Source of the DNA: Plantago ovata
Lineage: Eukaryota; Streptophyta; Magnoliopsida; Lamiales; Plantaginaceae
DNA: 64,000 bases
Direction: 5' to 3'
Assembly: GCA_028274465.1 (NCBI GenBank)
Contig: CM051456.1
Coordinates: forward strand, 51,559,360 to 51,623,359
Shown here: positions 10,040 to 21,132 of the stretch, one piece after another
Layout: the number at the start of each line of letters is the position of its first letter
Position numbering within the stretch: position 1 is the stretch's first letter
Translations under genes and position numbers: made by a program
Notes under the pieces: model-generated
What the model was told of the DNA's origin: nothing
What the model saw: only the letters and a program-made list of their open reading frames with translations
Databases searched by the model: none

Positions 10040-10725
10040 CTAGAGCCACTCACCTTTATGTTTAATACCCAGATTAGCATAATGTCCTAAGTGGACTTCC
10101 ACTGATAAGACCTTGGTGAAAGGATCTGCCACGTTGTTCGTGGTAGTGACACGTTCTATACTAACTTCTCCTCTATCAATAATCTCACGTATAACGTGAT
10201 ACTTTCTAAGTACATGTTTGTTCTTGTTTGTAGATCTAGGCTCCTTAGCTTGAGCGACGGCGCCCGTATTGTCACAATAAATCGTTATTGGACTAGGAGC
10301 AGGAACAACCCTCAATTCCTTCAAGAACTCTGACATCCAGACAGCTTCTTTCGATGCTTCTGATGCAGCAATGTACCCGGCTTCTATGGATGAGTCAGCA
10401 ACCGTGGCTTGCTTAGAACTCTTCCAACAGATAGCGCCTCCGTTCAATTTGAATAGTATCCTGTCTGTGACTGAAAGTCATCAGGATCTGATTCAAATCC
10501 AGCGTCGACATACCCAGACATCTTTAATTCTGGTTCTCCACCAAACACCAAGAACATCTCTTTAGTCCGTCGAAGGTACTTAAGAATGTTCTTTACAGCA
10601 GTCCAGTGAGGTACTCCTGGATTCTGTTGGTGTCGACAAGTAACACTAAGCGCATATGCCACATCGGGCCTTGTGCAATTCATTGCATACATTATAGACC
10701 CATAATGCCGAAGCATAGGGCACAC
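10040..10725 (-). pseudogene. Copia 1 RNase H
   Basis: Minus-strand RNase H in two overlapping frames (10725-10444 and 10447-10040). Visible motifs are the tether YAMNCTRPDVAYALS, catalytic-type segments SSIEAGYIAASEA and YCDNTGAVAQAKEP, and the conserved C-terminal NNVADPFTK. The frame changes near 10447, so the domain is not read as one protein. The polypurine tract follows immediately. Confidence 0.85.
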
Positions 10726-11454
10726 GACTCATTGCATTTCTTTCTTCATCAGTTTTAGGACTATCCTTAACTGATAAGACAATCCCATGCCTAGCTGGGA
10801 GAAAACCTCTCTTTGAGTCGTCCATCTTATAACGCTTCAGTATTTTGTCGATGTAGGTGGACTGTGTCAATCCTAACATCCTCTTGGATCTATCTCCATA
10901 GATCTTGATCCCTAGGATGTAGTTCACTTCACCCGAGTCCTTCATTGAGAAGGTACTTGATACCCAAACTTTAGTCTCTTCTAGCATAGAGACATTATTT
11001 CCCATGATCAAAATGTCATCAACATAGATGATCATGAAACGACTCCCTTGTCGCTGTGCCTAGTGTAGACACAGGGATCTTCCTTGCTTCTGACGAAGTC
11101 AAACGATTTGACAGCTTCATCAAAGCGGATATTCCAGCTCCTAGACGCTTGCTTTAGCCCATAGATGGATCTTTGTAATTTGCATACAGCAGTTGGCCTG
11201 GTTTTACTAATAAAACCTTCCGGCTGTACCATATAGACCTCTTCCTCAAGGTTTCCATTGAGGAAGGCAGTCTTTACATCCATCTGCCAGATCTCATAAT
11301 CATAGTAGGCAGCTATCGCAAGTAGAAATCGAATGGACATCAATTTTGCTACCGGTGAAAAGGTTTCATCATAATCGATGCCATACCTTTGCGTGTAGCC
11401 TTTCGCCACAAGTCTAGCCTTGTGCGTTTGTACCTTGCCATCGGCATCTGTCTT
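10646..11454 (-). pseudogene. Copia 1 reverse transcriptase
   Basis: Minus-strand RT with copia signatures: AKGYTQRYGIDYDETFSPVA, WQMDVKTAFLNGNLEEEVYM and SIYGLKQASRSWN in one frame (to 11032), then YVDDILIMGN with the catalytic YVDD in another frame (from 11035). The frame changes by a small indel at about 11035, just before the active site. A TGA at about 11455 separates RT from the upstream linker. It would copy the RNA template to DNA in the particle, but is broken here. Confidence 0.88.
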
Positions 11455-11967
11455 TCATTTAACCCATTTACACCCAATAGGTCTAACCCCTTGGGGCAAG
11501 TCTACCAAGTTCCAAACTTGGTTCAGGTACATGGAGTCCATTTCCAATTCCACGGCCTCTTGCCATTTGTCTGAGTCAATATCAATTATTGCCTCTTTGT
11601 AGGTCTCGGGATCTTCCCGATCTGATAAGCCGACATCAAGTTCACTGATGTCTTCTATCATAAGGCTTTGCTTCTGAGGTCCTTTTAGGATCCTCTTCGA
11701 CCTACGGAGCTCGACTGGTTCTGGTGCTTTTCTTTTCTGGATTTGTGTAACACGAACATCATCAGTGGGCACTGATGCAGCTGGTCGCGCCCCGCGACCC
11801 TGTTCCCTAGCGGGAGGCTGCTCTTGTGCAACTTGTTGCACAGTTTGATTGACAACGGGTTCTATTGGTGTGGTTTCAACTGTTGATCTAATCACAGGAC
11901 TCCCACTGACTATGACATGCCTAGCAAGTGTCATATCATTACCCTTGTCTGCTTCGAAAGCTCCCAC
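11455..11967 (-). pseudogene. Copia 1 integrase C-terminus and linker to RT
   Basis: 170 codons between integrase core and RT. There is a basic and proline-rich segment, then KEAIIDIDSDKWQEAVELEM and NQVWNLVDLPQGVRPIGCKW, the usual start of copia RT. It is in the same frame as the upstream integrase but separated from it by an in-frame TAA at about 11968. It ends with a TGA next to the conserved GCKWV motif. Confidence 0.85.
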
Positions 11968-13242
11968 TTAACTTGAGTCCAAATCAGAAGATTTAGAGAA
12001 CTCATGTTCACGCGTGTCAAAGTCTTGAATTTCTTCAAGTTCTATCATGTCATCTAACCTCTCTTCTTCGAGGTATTCAGCTTCTAAAAACTTGACGTTT
12101 CTAGATACAATCACCTTGTGATCTTCAGCATTATAGAATTCATAGCCTCTCGTCTGACGATGATAGCCTATGAAATATACTTTGACACCCTTGGCATCTA
12201 ACTTATCAGTGAGCATCAGTTTGACTATCGTAGGACAGCCCCAAGGTCTAAGATAGCCGAGTGAGGGCTTCTTTCCTTTCCATAACTCATAAGGAGTTTT
12301 CTCTACTGATTTAGATGGTACACGGTTCAGAATGTAGATTGCAGTTTGTAGTGCATATCCCCACAGATATTTTGGAAGAGTCGAGAATCCAATCATTGAT
12401 CTCACCATGTCTAACAAGGTTCGATTCCTTCTCTCAGACACACCATTTAACTGTGGTGTTCCAGGAGGAGTCCATTGCGATTGAATTCCATTTTCCTTCA
12501 AGTAGTCGATAAATGCTTCACTAAGGTATTCACCACCTCGATCTGATCGAAGAGTGACTATCCTTAGGTTCAATTCATTCTCGATCTCATTCCTAAACTC
12601 CTTGAATTTCCCAAAGGTCTCGGGTTTATTCTTCATAAGATAAATATATCCATACCTTGAGAAATCGTCAGTAAAGGTAACGAAGTAAGGATAACCCCCA
12701 CGCGCATGGACTTTAAAAGGTCCACATACATCGGTATGTATGAGCTCTAAGCAGCGAGTGGCACGAACACCTTGTCCAACAAAAGGTTTGTTCGTCATCT
12801 TACCCTTAACACATGATTCGCATGTACCATATGATTCAAAATCAAATAGTTCTAAGTAGTCCAACTTCCTTAGTCTTTGAATCCGTGTTTCATTGATATG
12901 GCCTAGCCGACAATGCCATAGATAAGATGGATTATTCTTCCTTCTTGAAGACGGTTGTTTGTTATGTATTTGAAATAAAGGTAGACTACTTTGCAAAATA
13001 TATAAACCATTCACTAAGCGAGCTTTTCCATAATACTGGTCATTTAATGAAAAATAACAAGTATTATTAGCAAATCGAAAGGAAAAACCCAAATTGTCCA
13101 ACAATGGAATGAAAATAATATTTCTGACAATGGATGGAACAAAATAAACGCTATCAAGTTCTAAACATTGTCTCGAAGGTAAATCTATCTTGCAGCGTCC
13201 AACGCGTTTGGCTTCAACTGGATTGCCGTTCCCAACATGCAA
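11968..13242 (-). pseudogene. Copia 1 integrase
   Basis: 424 codons. There is a GAG-pre-integrase type segment, a zinc-binding HHCC (H110, H115, C141, C144 in WHCRLGH and CESC) and a core with D171 (HTDVCGPF), D234 (LRSDRGGEY) and E270 ([12 protein letters not shown]), so the DDE triad is present. The order integrase before RT defines copia. An in-frame TAA separates it from the protease upstream and another TAA ends it. Confidence 0.9.
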
Positions 13243-13380
13243 GTCGATTTCACCTTACTTGACTAGCCTGTGATCAATTAGCCCCTGCACATTATTACAA
13301 ATGTGTAAGCCACAGGCTGTATCTAATACCCAACCATTGGAGTCAAAAGTAGTCATGTTCATTTCAATAATAAACATACT
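13243..13380 (-). pseudogene. Copia 1 protease remnant
   Basis: A short segment between gag and integrase in the same frame as gag. It contains a recognisable aspartic protease start (GWVLDTACGLHICNN, with DTA where DTG or DSG is usual). It is bounded by the TGA that ends gag and a TAA at its own end. The loss of the glycine in the active-site triplet suggests an inactive enzyme. Confidence 0.75.
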
Positions 13381-14256
13381 TCAGCTAGAAGCCGGTGGCT
13401 TCTTAGCTTGATCTTCCCTAAGCTTAGGGCAATCTTTCTTCCAATGTCCTTTCTGCTTACAGAAAAGACATTCATCTGTGCGTACCGTTCCGCTTCTCCT
13501 GAACTTCCTTTTCTGGTTCAGACGCTTAGGCTTATCACTCGAAGTGTTAGCCTTGGCTCCCGACTTTCCCTTACCCTTAGCACCTTTGTTTCTCGGGTTT
13601 GGGTTAGACGGTTGCCCAACAAACATGATCGACTTTTCCTTCTTAGGAAGAGTTTGATCATATGTCTTCAGCAGATTATGGAGTTCGGGCAGTGTTATAT
13701 CCTTCGCATTCATCGTGTAGTTAATGATGAACTGCGAATACGAACTCGGCAATGATTGAAGGACAAAGATCACCATGATCTTGTTCTCCAGCTTAACACC
13801 GGCATCGGCAAGCTTTTCAAAGAGACCAATCATTTTGAGAACATGTTCAGACATGTTCCCTCCTTCATTGAGCTTGCATCTGTGTATCTCTTTGATCAAA
13901 TCAAATTCAACACTTCTAGTTGTCGTCTTAAAGAGCGACTCAAGATGCTTCAGCATCTCATACGGCAACATGCTTTCATGTTGCCTCTGCAGCTCATTGC
14001 TCATTGCCGCCAACATAATACACTGCGCGGATCTAGCATCCTCAAGATGCTTATCAGACTTTGCCTTGTTGGCTTGATTCCAAGCAGCAACCTGATCGGC
14101 AGTCTGATTTTCGGGGCACACCGGAATGACCTCGTCTAAGACGTACTCAATCTTTTCGTACCTCAGCACCAAACGTATATTCCTGATCCAATCTAGGAAA
14201 TTTGGTCCGGTCAAAATTTGCTTCTCTAAGACAGCACGGAGCGAGATACTCGCCAT
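13381..14256 (-). CDS. gag: Copia 1 Gag
   Basis: About 291 residues from the ATG at 14256 (MASISLRAVLEKQILTGPNF). The frame is open further upstream, but Tork-type Gags start at this kind of motif. It has a copia Gag core (UBN2-like; NIRLVLRYEKIEYVL, NELQRQHES, LQSLPSSYSQFI), a basic linker, and a CCHC knuckle CLFCKQKGHWKKDCPKL (C-x2-C-x4-H-x4-C). It ends in TGA, with the protease continuing in the same frame, so the stop may be a mutation in a once continuous gag-pol ORF. Confidence 0.88.
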   Translation of the reverse strand: MASISLRAVLEKQILTGPNFLDWIRNIRLVLRYEKIEYVLDEVIPVCPENQTADQVAAWNQANKAKSDKHLEDARSAQCIMLAAMSNELQRQHESMLPYEMLKHLESLFKTTTRSVEFDLIKEIHRCKLNEGGNMSEHVLKMIGLFEKLADAGVKLENKIMVIFVLQSLPSSYSQFIINYTMNAKDITLPELHNLLKTYDQTLPKKEKSIMFVGQPSNPNPRNKGAKGKGKSGAKANTSSDKPKRLNQKRKFRRSGTVRTDECLFCKQKGHWKKDCPKLREDQAKKPPASS

Positions 14257-15608
14257 TTCTAATTTCCTAAGGAGAAATAATATAGAACGAAATAATAAAT
14301 CAACTATTGAAATATTATTTCTAAATACACAGTCAACATAACTAAACAACAAGGTCCTTTAGCTGTTTAGCTCCTACTATTTTCACATATGCTTGCCCCC
14401 AAAACAAACATACGGGTAATGTCCAACAAGTTACCGTAGTGGCCAAGATCCAAATCCATACTATGCTATACTCCAACGGGGGCTGGTCGCATAGCATAAT
14501 ATGACCAGTAGGACTATCCAATTGCGTCACGCAACTCTTGGGTGTTAAATCTAATTTAACCCGATGCTCTACATATTGTACCTATCGAGATCGCTAGATA
14601 CAATATGCAGTAAGTTATAACCATAGGCTTACTCTAATCTGACGATCACCGCGAGTCTGTAAGACGAGGTCGCCAATACAGGAAAACGCAATGAAAGTTC
14701 AGAATTAAAGCACCCTATGGAAAGCATCTCAAAAATACATACATATATATATTTCTGCAATTATATTGGTTGGGGCTTGTAGCTTGAGGGTTGTTATCAG
14801 TCATCTACAAACAAATAAGGGCGCCGCCTACCCATCATGCATGAGCGGTCTATACGCAATGGATGCCGCCTATCCATTCTAGTTCTAAACGTGGTCAAGC
14901 ATATAATGGGCGCCGCCTACCCATACATAACATATGCGGCCCGACAAATAAGAGGGCGCCGCCTACTCTCGCATGCATAGCGGTCGAACGGAAAGTAAAA
15001 TACATGGTATTTAAACATGCATTGTCAAACAATAGCATATTGAGCAAACAAACAAGTAGTAGCCTATGTGGATGCCAAATGACTTCATAATTTCATTATG
15101 AAAATTATAATCCCATACTCATAATCTCTATGAAATAATTGAAAATTTGGACTAGATTGAAAATTGAAAATTCTATTGACCAGGTAGCAATTTTCGAAAA
15201 TCCGAAGGACTTAATTGTAATTTTTGAAACCTTGAAGGTGTTAAATCTAAAATTCAAAAGTAGAAGGACTAATTTGCAATAAACAATAAATTGATAAATT
15301 ACAAATAAGCCCTTTAACTTTATACTAATTAAATTTAACCCCTCTAGTTAAAAACAATTACAATTAAATCATATTCATATTCCAAATATAAAATTCAATC
15401 CTCAAAATTTTCAAAAATTCGATTTTGGGTCCAACCCGAAAAAATATATATATATATTCAATTTATTTTTTTTTGAAAAATTATAAATTCTAAATTTATA
15501 TAAAAAAATAAAACTTTTGAAAATCGAATTAATCATAGAATCAATTGCATCCACATAAACTACAAAATCATACAACATATATACGTATATACGTAATCAA
15601 TTAACTTG
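14257..15608 (-). other. Untranslated leader of copia 1
   Basis: About 1.35 kb between primer site and gag with no supported ORF. It is AT-rich at 15100-15600 and holds a GC-rich short tandem repeat at 14819-14990. A leader of this length before gag is expected to contain packaging and dimerisation signals. Confidence 0.7.
14819..14990 (-). repeat. Tandem repeats in the copia 1 leader
   Basis: Four imperfect units starting at 14819, 14861, 14908 and 14954 (spacing 42-47 bp). Each begins with a version of GGGCGCCGCCTACCCAT, and most contain an ATGC-rich stretch followed by GCGGTC or GCGGCCC. Confidence 0.75.
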
Positions 15609-15620
15609 GCTCTGATACCA
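15609..15620 (-). other. tRNA-iMet primer binding site of copia 1
   Basis: The minus strand reads TGGTATCAGAGC one base inside the 5' LTR, the standard primer site complementary to initiator tRNA-Met in plant copia elements. Confidence 0.93.
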
Positions 15621-15621
15621 C

Positions 15622-17705
15622 TGTAAGAAAATACGGTCAGAGTTACCCCTAGGGTACGCAGCGGAATTTCAAAATTTTCTTAACATGCAGGTTAATTGAT
15701 TATGTATATGCCGTATATATTTAAACACGTCAATTAGAAGACTAACCGTACTCCAAAAGCCAGCACAGCTTCCAAGTCTTCGTAATAATCCGGGGAATCT
15801 TCTCCTTCGTCGAAGTCGAAAATATCTGCAATACTTTGATTATCTGCAAGACAATAAAAGTTAGTTTCCAGCTCCTAGAACCTCAACCTTGGTATCCACG
15901 GATGAACAGCCTGTCGGAAAGAATGCTAGGATATTCTTTGTGTGACCAAGAAGATGGGACGGCGGTTTTCCTCCGGTAAGAGGGGTGGCGCGCGTGGCTA
16001 GTATGGAGAGGTAGGGGAGAAATTTTATTTTCTCTAAGAAAACTAGGTATTCAACTGTGTGAAAAACTATATCAAAAGCTCTCTAATAGTCTACTATATA
16101 TAGTAGTCAATAGAAGCCTAAAGCATAAGCAATTAGACTTCGTAAAGGAATAAGAATCTAATTCTTATCGCACTAGGAAACCAATTTCAAGTCTAGATTC
16201 ATTCCCAATCAAATTAAAACTCAATTAGGAAAATCTAACTTATCCCTTGGACTTCTAACAGAGGAAGGAGTCGAACTCCTTCCCCTATAACATCTGTGCG
16301 CGCGCGCTCCCAGGGGTAGTAGGTGGGTCCCGATTTTGGGACCCACTTATAGTTCTAAGGTAATTCAAACTCCAAGTAGATTTTGCCCATGTGCATATAT
16401 GAATTCTAAATTAACATATCCTTTCAAATCAAACCTCTATTATATTTTCAAAATATAATCTTTAATTGTATTTACATAAAATACAATCAATTAGCCAATT
16501 CAATTAATAATTCCAAATCATTAATTGAGCCACAAAATATTATAATTAATTCCAAATCAATTATAATCCATCAATCACAATTAATTCCAAATTAATTGCG
16601 ATTCCTTCTTCAAGGATATTCGGACAAGCTGAAGCACCACATAGTGTGACCCATAGGGCCTCATTGTATTAAGCAAGTCCTATACTAGGCAAAATGGAAT
16701 TCCTATACGGTTCCATTTGCAATATTAATACATGAGAACGTTTGAGAGGTTTCTCAAAGCAATTCGTTGTGAAGTCTGTTGCGCTCAACGCGGCGATGGT
16801 AACGTCCCTTCATCTGACTGACTCGAATGTATCTAGGATCGATGAAGTGTCTATCCCAATTATACATCCACGGGCGTCTTCAGTGAGTTGCATGGTGAAT
16901 CCAATATCCATTATGACCATCATAATAATATTGATACGCTGGCCAGCGGTTTTACCAATCACAACTATGAACGACTATGAGCAGTGCTCTCCTGTGCTAC
17001 ACATGAGAGATGAATCCTTCATAGAATCACTTATCATCCCCATTTGTATGTAGCCATAATCCTGGATCGTGTCTTAGGTCAGCTGCTTATTCAGAGCTGA
17101 CATCGACGGGTCCACCAAGGATATGGGGCAACAAATGTGATGATAAAGTCCTGTAAGTCCAAAGGACGACTGGCATCACTTCGACAACTTACCGGTTCCC
17201 ATAGACACTTCGGTGTAGAGTATACATCGATGGGAGTGTCCGGTGGGTACTTCTATTTTTCGGTAATCATCCTTCGAACAACTATGCGCAGTTATGGGAA
17301 CGTTTCTTGATTGTCCAACAATCAGTTCCGTGGCCGTGGGATCGGCTCACACTTGCTCCAACAAGTATAACCTCCACGCATACTAGTCTCAGCTGGTTCA
17401 TTCAGACCCCTACATCCGAGATGAACCTCGACTAGGGAGAGTTTGGGATAGATGATAACTCACATAGCTCCCACTATCCGTGTGATCGGTCATCTATCCG
17501 AGGGGACATGTTTAATATCAATACAGACAGAAATAGAGATATGACATGTTGCATGCCTGGTGTAATATAAATATGAAAGCGATACTCAATAGTCAAACAA
17601 CAAACATATATTATATTACGTTGACCTGTGTAATAGTACATATATGCCCTCTATAAGGGCTGCATGCCCTTAATAAGGTTTGTCTCTAGGACATATACAC
17701 TATCA
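15622..17705 (-). repeat. 5' LTR of copia 1
   Basis: 2084 bp, TGTAAGAA...CACTATCA in plus reading. It keeps two segments lost from the 3' LTR. It contains a GAAGGAGTTCGACTCCTTC palindrome on the sense strand (about 16262-16284), identical to a tRNA T-arm/B-box, but without a well-placed A box. The outer edge abuts GTATC. Confidence 0.93.
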
Positions 17706-18134
17706 GTATCGAATGGTACAAGTGTAATCGCCCAGAAATTCCATCCATTCTCGTTGTCTCATGTTCAACTCCTTTTGTGTGAACACATACTTAGAGTTCT
17801 TATGATCACTGAGGATGGTGAACTTAGGACCATAAAGGTAGTGTCTCCACTTTCCCAAGGCAAAGACTATAGCAGCTAGCTCAAGGTCATGGGTTGGGTA
17901 ATTTCTTTCATATGGTTTCAACTTTCTCGAAGCATACGCTATCACCTTTTCCCATTGCATCAGTACACAACCCAAACCTTCCTTTGAAGCATCAGTGTAA
18001 ACCACAAAGTCGTTGGTTCCCTCGGGAAGAGCTAGTATGGGAGCAGTGGTCAGTCTCTTCTTCAGCTCTTCGAAGCTTTTCTCACACTTGCCACTCCAAA
18101 CAAACTTTGGATTTTTCCCTGTTAAAGAGGACAA
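17706..18134 (-). pseudogene. Tekay-like RNase H (element L, part 1)
   Basis: Minus-strand RNase H of element [20 protein letters not shown] (RT/RNase H connection), [19 protein letters not shown] (catalytic D), [18 protein letters not shown] (catalytic E), [14 protein letters not shown] (catalytic D), ending [17 protein letters not shown]. At 17706 the frame is cut by the copia element and resumes at 8009 with HPGKANVVADALS. Confidence 0.92.
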
Positions 18135-18627
18135 GAGGACAAGGGTCCAGCTATCTTCGAATAATCCTTCACAAAACGGCGATAGTAACCGGCCAAACCG
18201 AGAAAACTCCTCACCTCAGTGACAGATTCGGGTCTCTTCCAGTTAACTATCGACTCAATCTTCGATGGGTCGACTTCCAAACCTTCCCCAGAGATAATGG
18301 GCCCTAAAAAGGCTACTTTATCTAGTCAAAACTCACACTTGCTGAATTTGGCATACAACTTGTTGTTCTGAAGAGTTTCCAAGACAATTCGAAGATGTTT
18401 CTCATGATCCTCTTCGGATTTCGAGTAAACGAGAATATCATCGATGAAAACAACAACAAACTGATCCAAATACAGCTGAAAAACTCGGTGCATCAAATCC
18501 ATGAACACTGCTGGGGCATTCGTAAGGCCAAACGGCATCACCACAAACTCATAATGACCATACCTCGAGTTCAGAGCAGTCTTAGGTATGTCTTCTTCCC
18601 TTACTCTAACTTGATAATAGCCTTGGT
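18135..18627 (-). pseudogene. Tekay-like reverse transcriptase with internal deletion (element L)
   Basis: Only the C-terminal half of RT is present: [16 protein letters not shown], then [18 protein letters not shown], catalytic [30 protein letters not shown] and the thumb region ([20 protein letters not shown]). The protease motif DVILDMDWL ends only about 30 bp upstream. The protease C-terminus and RT fingers are therefore missing, probably several hundred bp. A TAG/TGA-type stop after KCEF and frame changes add to the damage. Confidence 0.88.
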
Positions 18628-19101
18628 TCAGAAATCCAGTTGTGCGTAGTGCTCAGACAACCAATCCATATCCAAAATAACATCGTAGGTCGAAAGAGGT
18701 AGAAAGATAAGGTCAGCAGGGAAAGTTCTTCCTCGGATAGAAATTTCGCAACGCTCGATGAAATTCTTAGTGATTAAACTAGCTCCCAAAGGCGTACATA
18801 CTTCTAAAGCGTGGGGTAAATCTTTGTACGGTAAAACGAGTGACTCAGCAAAAACTTCAGCAATAAAAGAATGTGTAGCACCAGGATCAAATAAAGCTTT
18901 AGAAGAAGTTTGAGCAATCAGAAGCGTACCTTCAACCACATTCACGGCGTCAGGAACTTCATGACCACCGATGTTGTAAACTCGGGGCTTAACCATAGTA
19001 CCCTTTCTTTCATTTCTCGGAGCATAGCCTCCTGGTCTCCCCCCTTGACAATTGCATGACGGTTCGGACACTGGCTGATCTTGTGATCCTTGCTCCCACA
19101 A
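18628..19101 (-). pseudogene. Tekay-like protease (element L)
   Basis: Retroviral-type aspartic protease of the chromovirus, with ALFDPGATHSFIAEVFAE and [17 protein letters not shown]. The active-site triplet normally reads DSG or DTG before ATHSF; here it is DPG, which should abolish activity. The CCHC knuckle of gag (CNYCGGVNHDENNC) lies just upstream in this frame, with a stop after NCWK. Confidence 0.85.
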
Positions 19102-20055
19102 GCCTTGTCACTTCCAGCAGTTGTTCTCATCGTGGTTGACTCCTCCACAGTAGTTGCAGTTTTTCCTTGCTTGGGATTACTGCCCAGACCCTCCAGTGGC
19201 ATTACAGGGACGGTTGTCCTGCTGATTACGGGGATACTTCGCCGGTGGTGCTTGATATTCAGTTTGATACCCACCTCGACTCTCCCTCTTGTACCCAGAT
19301 TGGCTTCCACCTCCATGGTTCCCAGAAGAACTGGAGTAGCTCCTCTTGCTAGAGTACGACCTATCAGCCATCTTGATTTCTTTTAGACCACCTTCTACCT
19401 CAGAAGCGAGTTCAACAGCCTTGAGGTAGGTAGGCATGTCAGTCCCAAACAAACTGTAACGGATCTCAGAGTTCAGACCCTTCACAAAGTGGCGCACCTT
19501 CTCTCACTCATCGTTCTGAAAATGCGGCACATACTTCAATAGCCAGGTAAATTCTGAGTCGTAGTCGGCAACATTCTTGTTCCCTTGCACCAAAGCCTGG
19601 AACTCATCTCTCTTGTCCTCGCGGGCCAGGTGAGGCACGTACTTGTCCATGAAATCCTTGGTGAAGTTCTCCCAGGTGCGAGCAACTTCCTCTTGCCTCC
19701 ATCTTGCATTCACGGTCCTCCACCAGTTCCTGGCGGCTCCCACGAACTGGAAAACTGCAAGTTCAATTTTCCTCTCGCCCGGATAGTGCAGAATCGAGAA
19801 TAAGTTCTCCATACTCTCTAACCAGACCTCAGCCTTACGGGCATCATGTGTTCCCTCGAACCTGCCAGGATGGAATCGAGTGAAACGTTCAGCAGCTTGA
19901 TCGATAGTCTGAATCGGTGGTGGTGGCAGAGGAGCTGGCTGAACAGGTGGTGCCCTAACGTACCCTAATGATGCGGTCCACTTGGTCTCCATATTCAGCA
20001 TGTTGGTCATCTCCCTTCCATTGCTGCTGGTGCCACGAGTGTTTCTGCGACTCAT
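19102..20055 (-). pseudogene. gag: Tekay-like Gag (element L)
   Basis: Starts MSRRNTRGTSSNG at 20055. It has a proline-rich N-terminus, then the retrotransposon Gag domain (FTRFHPGRFEGTHD, WLESMENLFSILHYP, AARNWWRTVNARW, FTKDFMDKYVP). A TGA at about 19504 interrupts FQNDE/EKVRHFVKGL in frame. The frame continues to about 19177 and then shifts before the zinc knuckle. The upstream copy in element R (23666-24146) gives the same protein start. Confidence 0.88.
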
Positions 20056-20258
20056 TCTAACAAAAGGGCACTACTTAGCAGTTGATTCAACAACCTCGAA
20101 TTTCTAACTTAGAAAAAGAACATAAAAAGGAACTAAGGCAAGTACTTAGTCTTCTACAACATGTATGTAACTGGGCAGTAAAGAATGCATGCCTTGAACT
20201 TTAAAATAAAACGTAAGATCAAGTAATCAATATAGTCTCAAATAAACCAAGCATGCAA
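20056..20258 (-). other. Spacer between leader ORF and gag, element L
   Basis: About 200 bp without an ORF. It is closely matched by 24147-24400 in element R, so it is an inherited part of the family leader. Nothing else recognised. Confidence 0.6.
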
Positions 20259-20857
20259 TTATTCAAGGAAAAGCAAGTCTCTACTCGTCTTAGCGAGTAA
20301 ACAGAAAACCATAGTGTCAAGTAAACAGAAAAGCATAAACAGTTTCAGTCCGGCTGAACTAAAAAAAACTTGTTTGGCAAAAGGGGAATTCGGTACAAGC
20401 TCGAAGAGGCATCTATCATAATAGACGTCCTCGATATCGTCTTTGAAACGTCGTTCGAGCATGCGGGCATTTTCTCCTTCATCCTCAGAGGGGTCCTCCT
20501 CGGGTTCTTCCTCGGACTCTCCTCATCTTCCACTCTACGTGAAGGTCCGCAACCATCGAGAAACGTCCTCTGAGCCTTCCTCTTACGAGTCTTGGTGCCT
20601 AGGTTGGCTGTGGTTAACGAGACAAAGCCGGAGTTCTCCTTTGCAGCGCGTAAAGCCGTCTTGAGGAATCTGATCTCCGCATACTTTGTTTCCATTTCGT
20701 CTTGAAGCTTCATGGTTTCCGGCCACTAGTGGTCTCGCTCGTGAACGACCCTGTCCATCACGCTACCAGGGTAAATTCCAATGACGGGAACGGTGGTATA
20801 GGGGTTAAATTCCCCTTCGACCAGACGGTAACAGATGACCTTCTTTTCGGTACTCAT
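20259..20857 (-). pseudogene. Extra leader ORF upstream of gag in Tekay-like element L
   Basis: Starts at ATG 20857 (MSTEKKVICYRLVEGEFNPY) and runs toward gag. It has a conserved N-terminus (TTVPVIGIYPGSVMDRVV), a charged helical middle (DEMETKYAEIRFLKTALRAA), a basic patch (KTRKRKAQRTF) and an acidic tail, partly in a shifted frame. The copy in element R at 24512-24952 encodes the same protein with different defects: here TAG after ERDH and a frameshift in the acidic part, there a stop after ETMKL. I do not recognise a family. Position between primer site and gag recalls ORF1 of Ogre elements, but no similarity is claimed. Confidence 0.6.
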
Positions 20858-21118
20858 AGCTATCTGTAAGCACATGCGTATTTAGCTAGTTAATAACTAT
20901 GTCAAAGTCGAAAGTATCCACAGAAGTTCAATTTCAGAAACGGAACAGAAAGACGTCAGAATCAGAACAGAAAAGATGGAGAAACAGTTCAGAGTTAGTA
21001 CGTATGACTCGGATCAGAAAATTAAAAGAAAATGCAAGACCTAACCAGCGACTCGGACCCTCACACACACCCCAAAGGTCAAAAGATCCTATCCTAGCAA
21101 GCTCGAGTTTGAACTCAA

Positions 21119-21130
21119 GCTCTGATACCA
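21119..21130 (-). other. tRNA-iMet primer binding site, element L
   Basis: The minus strand reads TGGTATCAGAGC, two bases inside the 5' LTR of element L. Confidence 0.92.
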
Positions 21131-21132
21131 AC

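Larger units (their letters stand above)
8010..17705 (-). mobile_element. Complete Ty1/copia retrotransposon, Tork/Angela-like (copia 1)
   Basis: A 9.7 kb minus-strand element with about 2 kb LTRs. It is flanked by a perfect target duplication GTATC (8005-8009 and 17706-17710) inside the Tekay-like RNase H gene. Domain order on the minus strand is gag, protease, integrase, reverse transcriptase, RNase H, the copia order. The outermost base pair at 8010 has changed (CG instead of TG in plus reading). The coding region has several stops and at least one frameshift, so it is no longer autonomous. A solo LTR of the same family is at 48258-50350. The Tork/Angela assignment rests on Gag and RT style and LTR length and is tentative. 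Confidence 0.92.
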
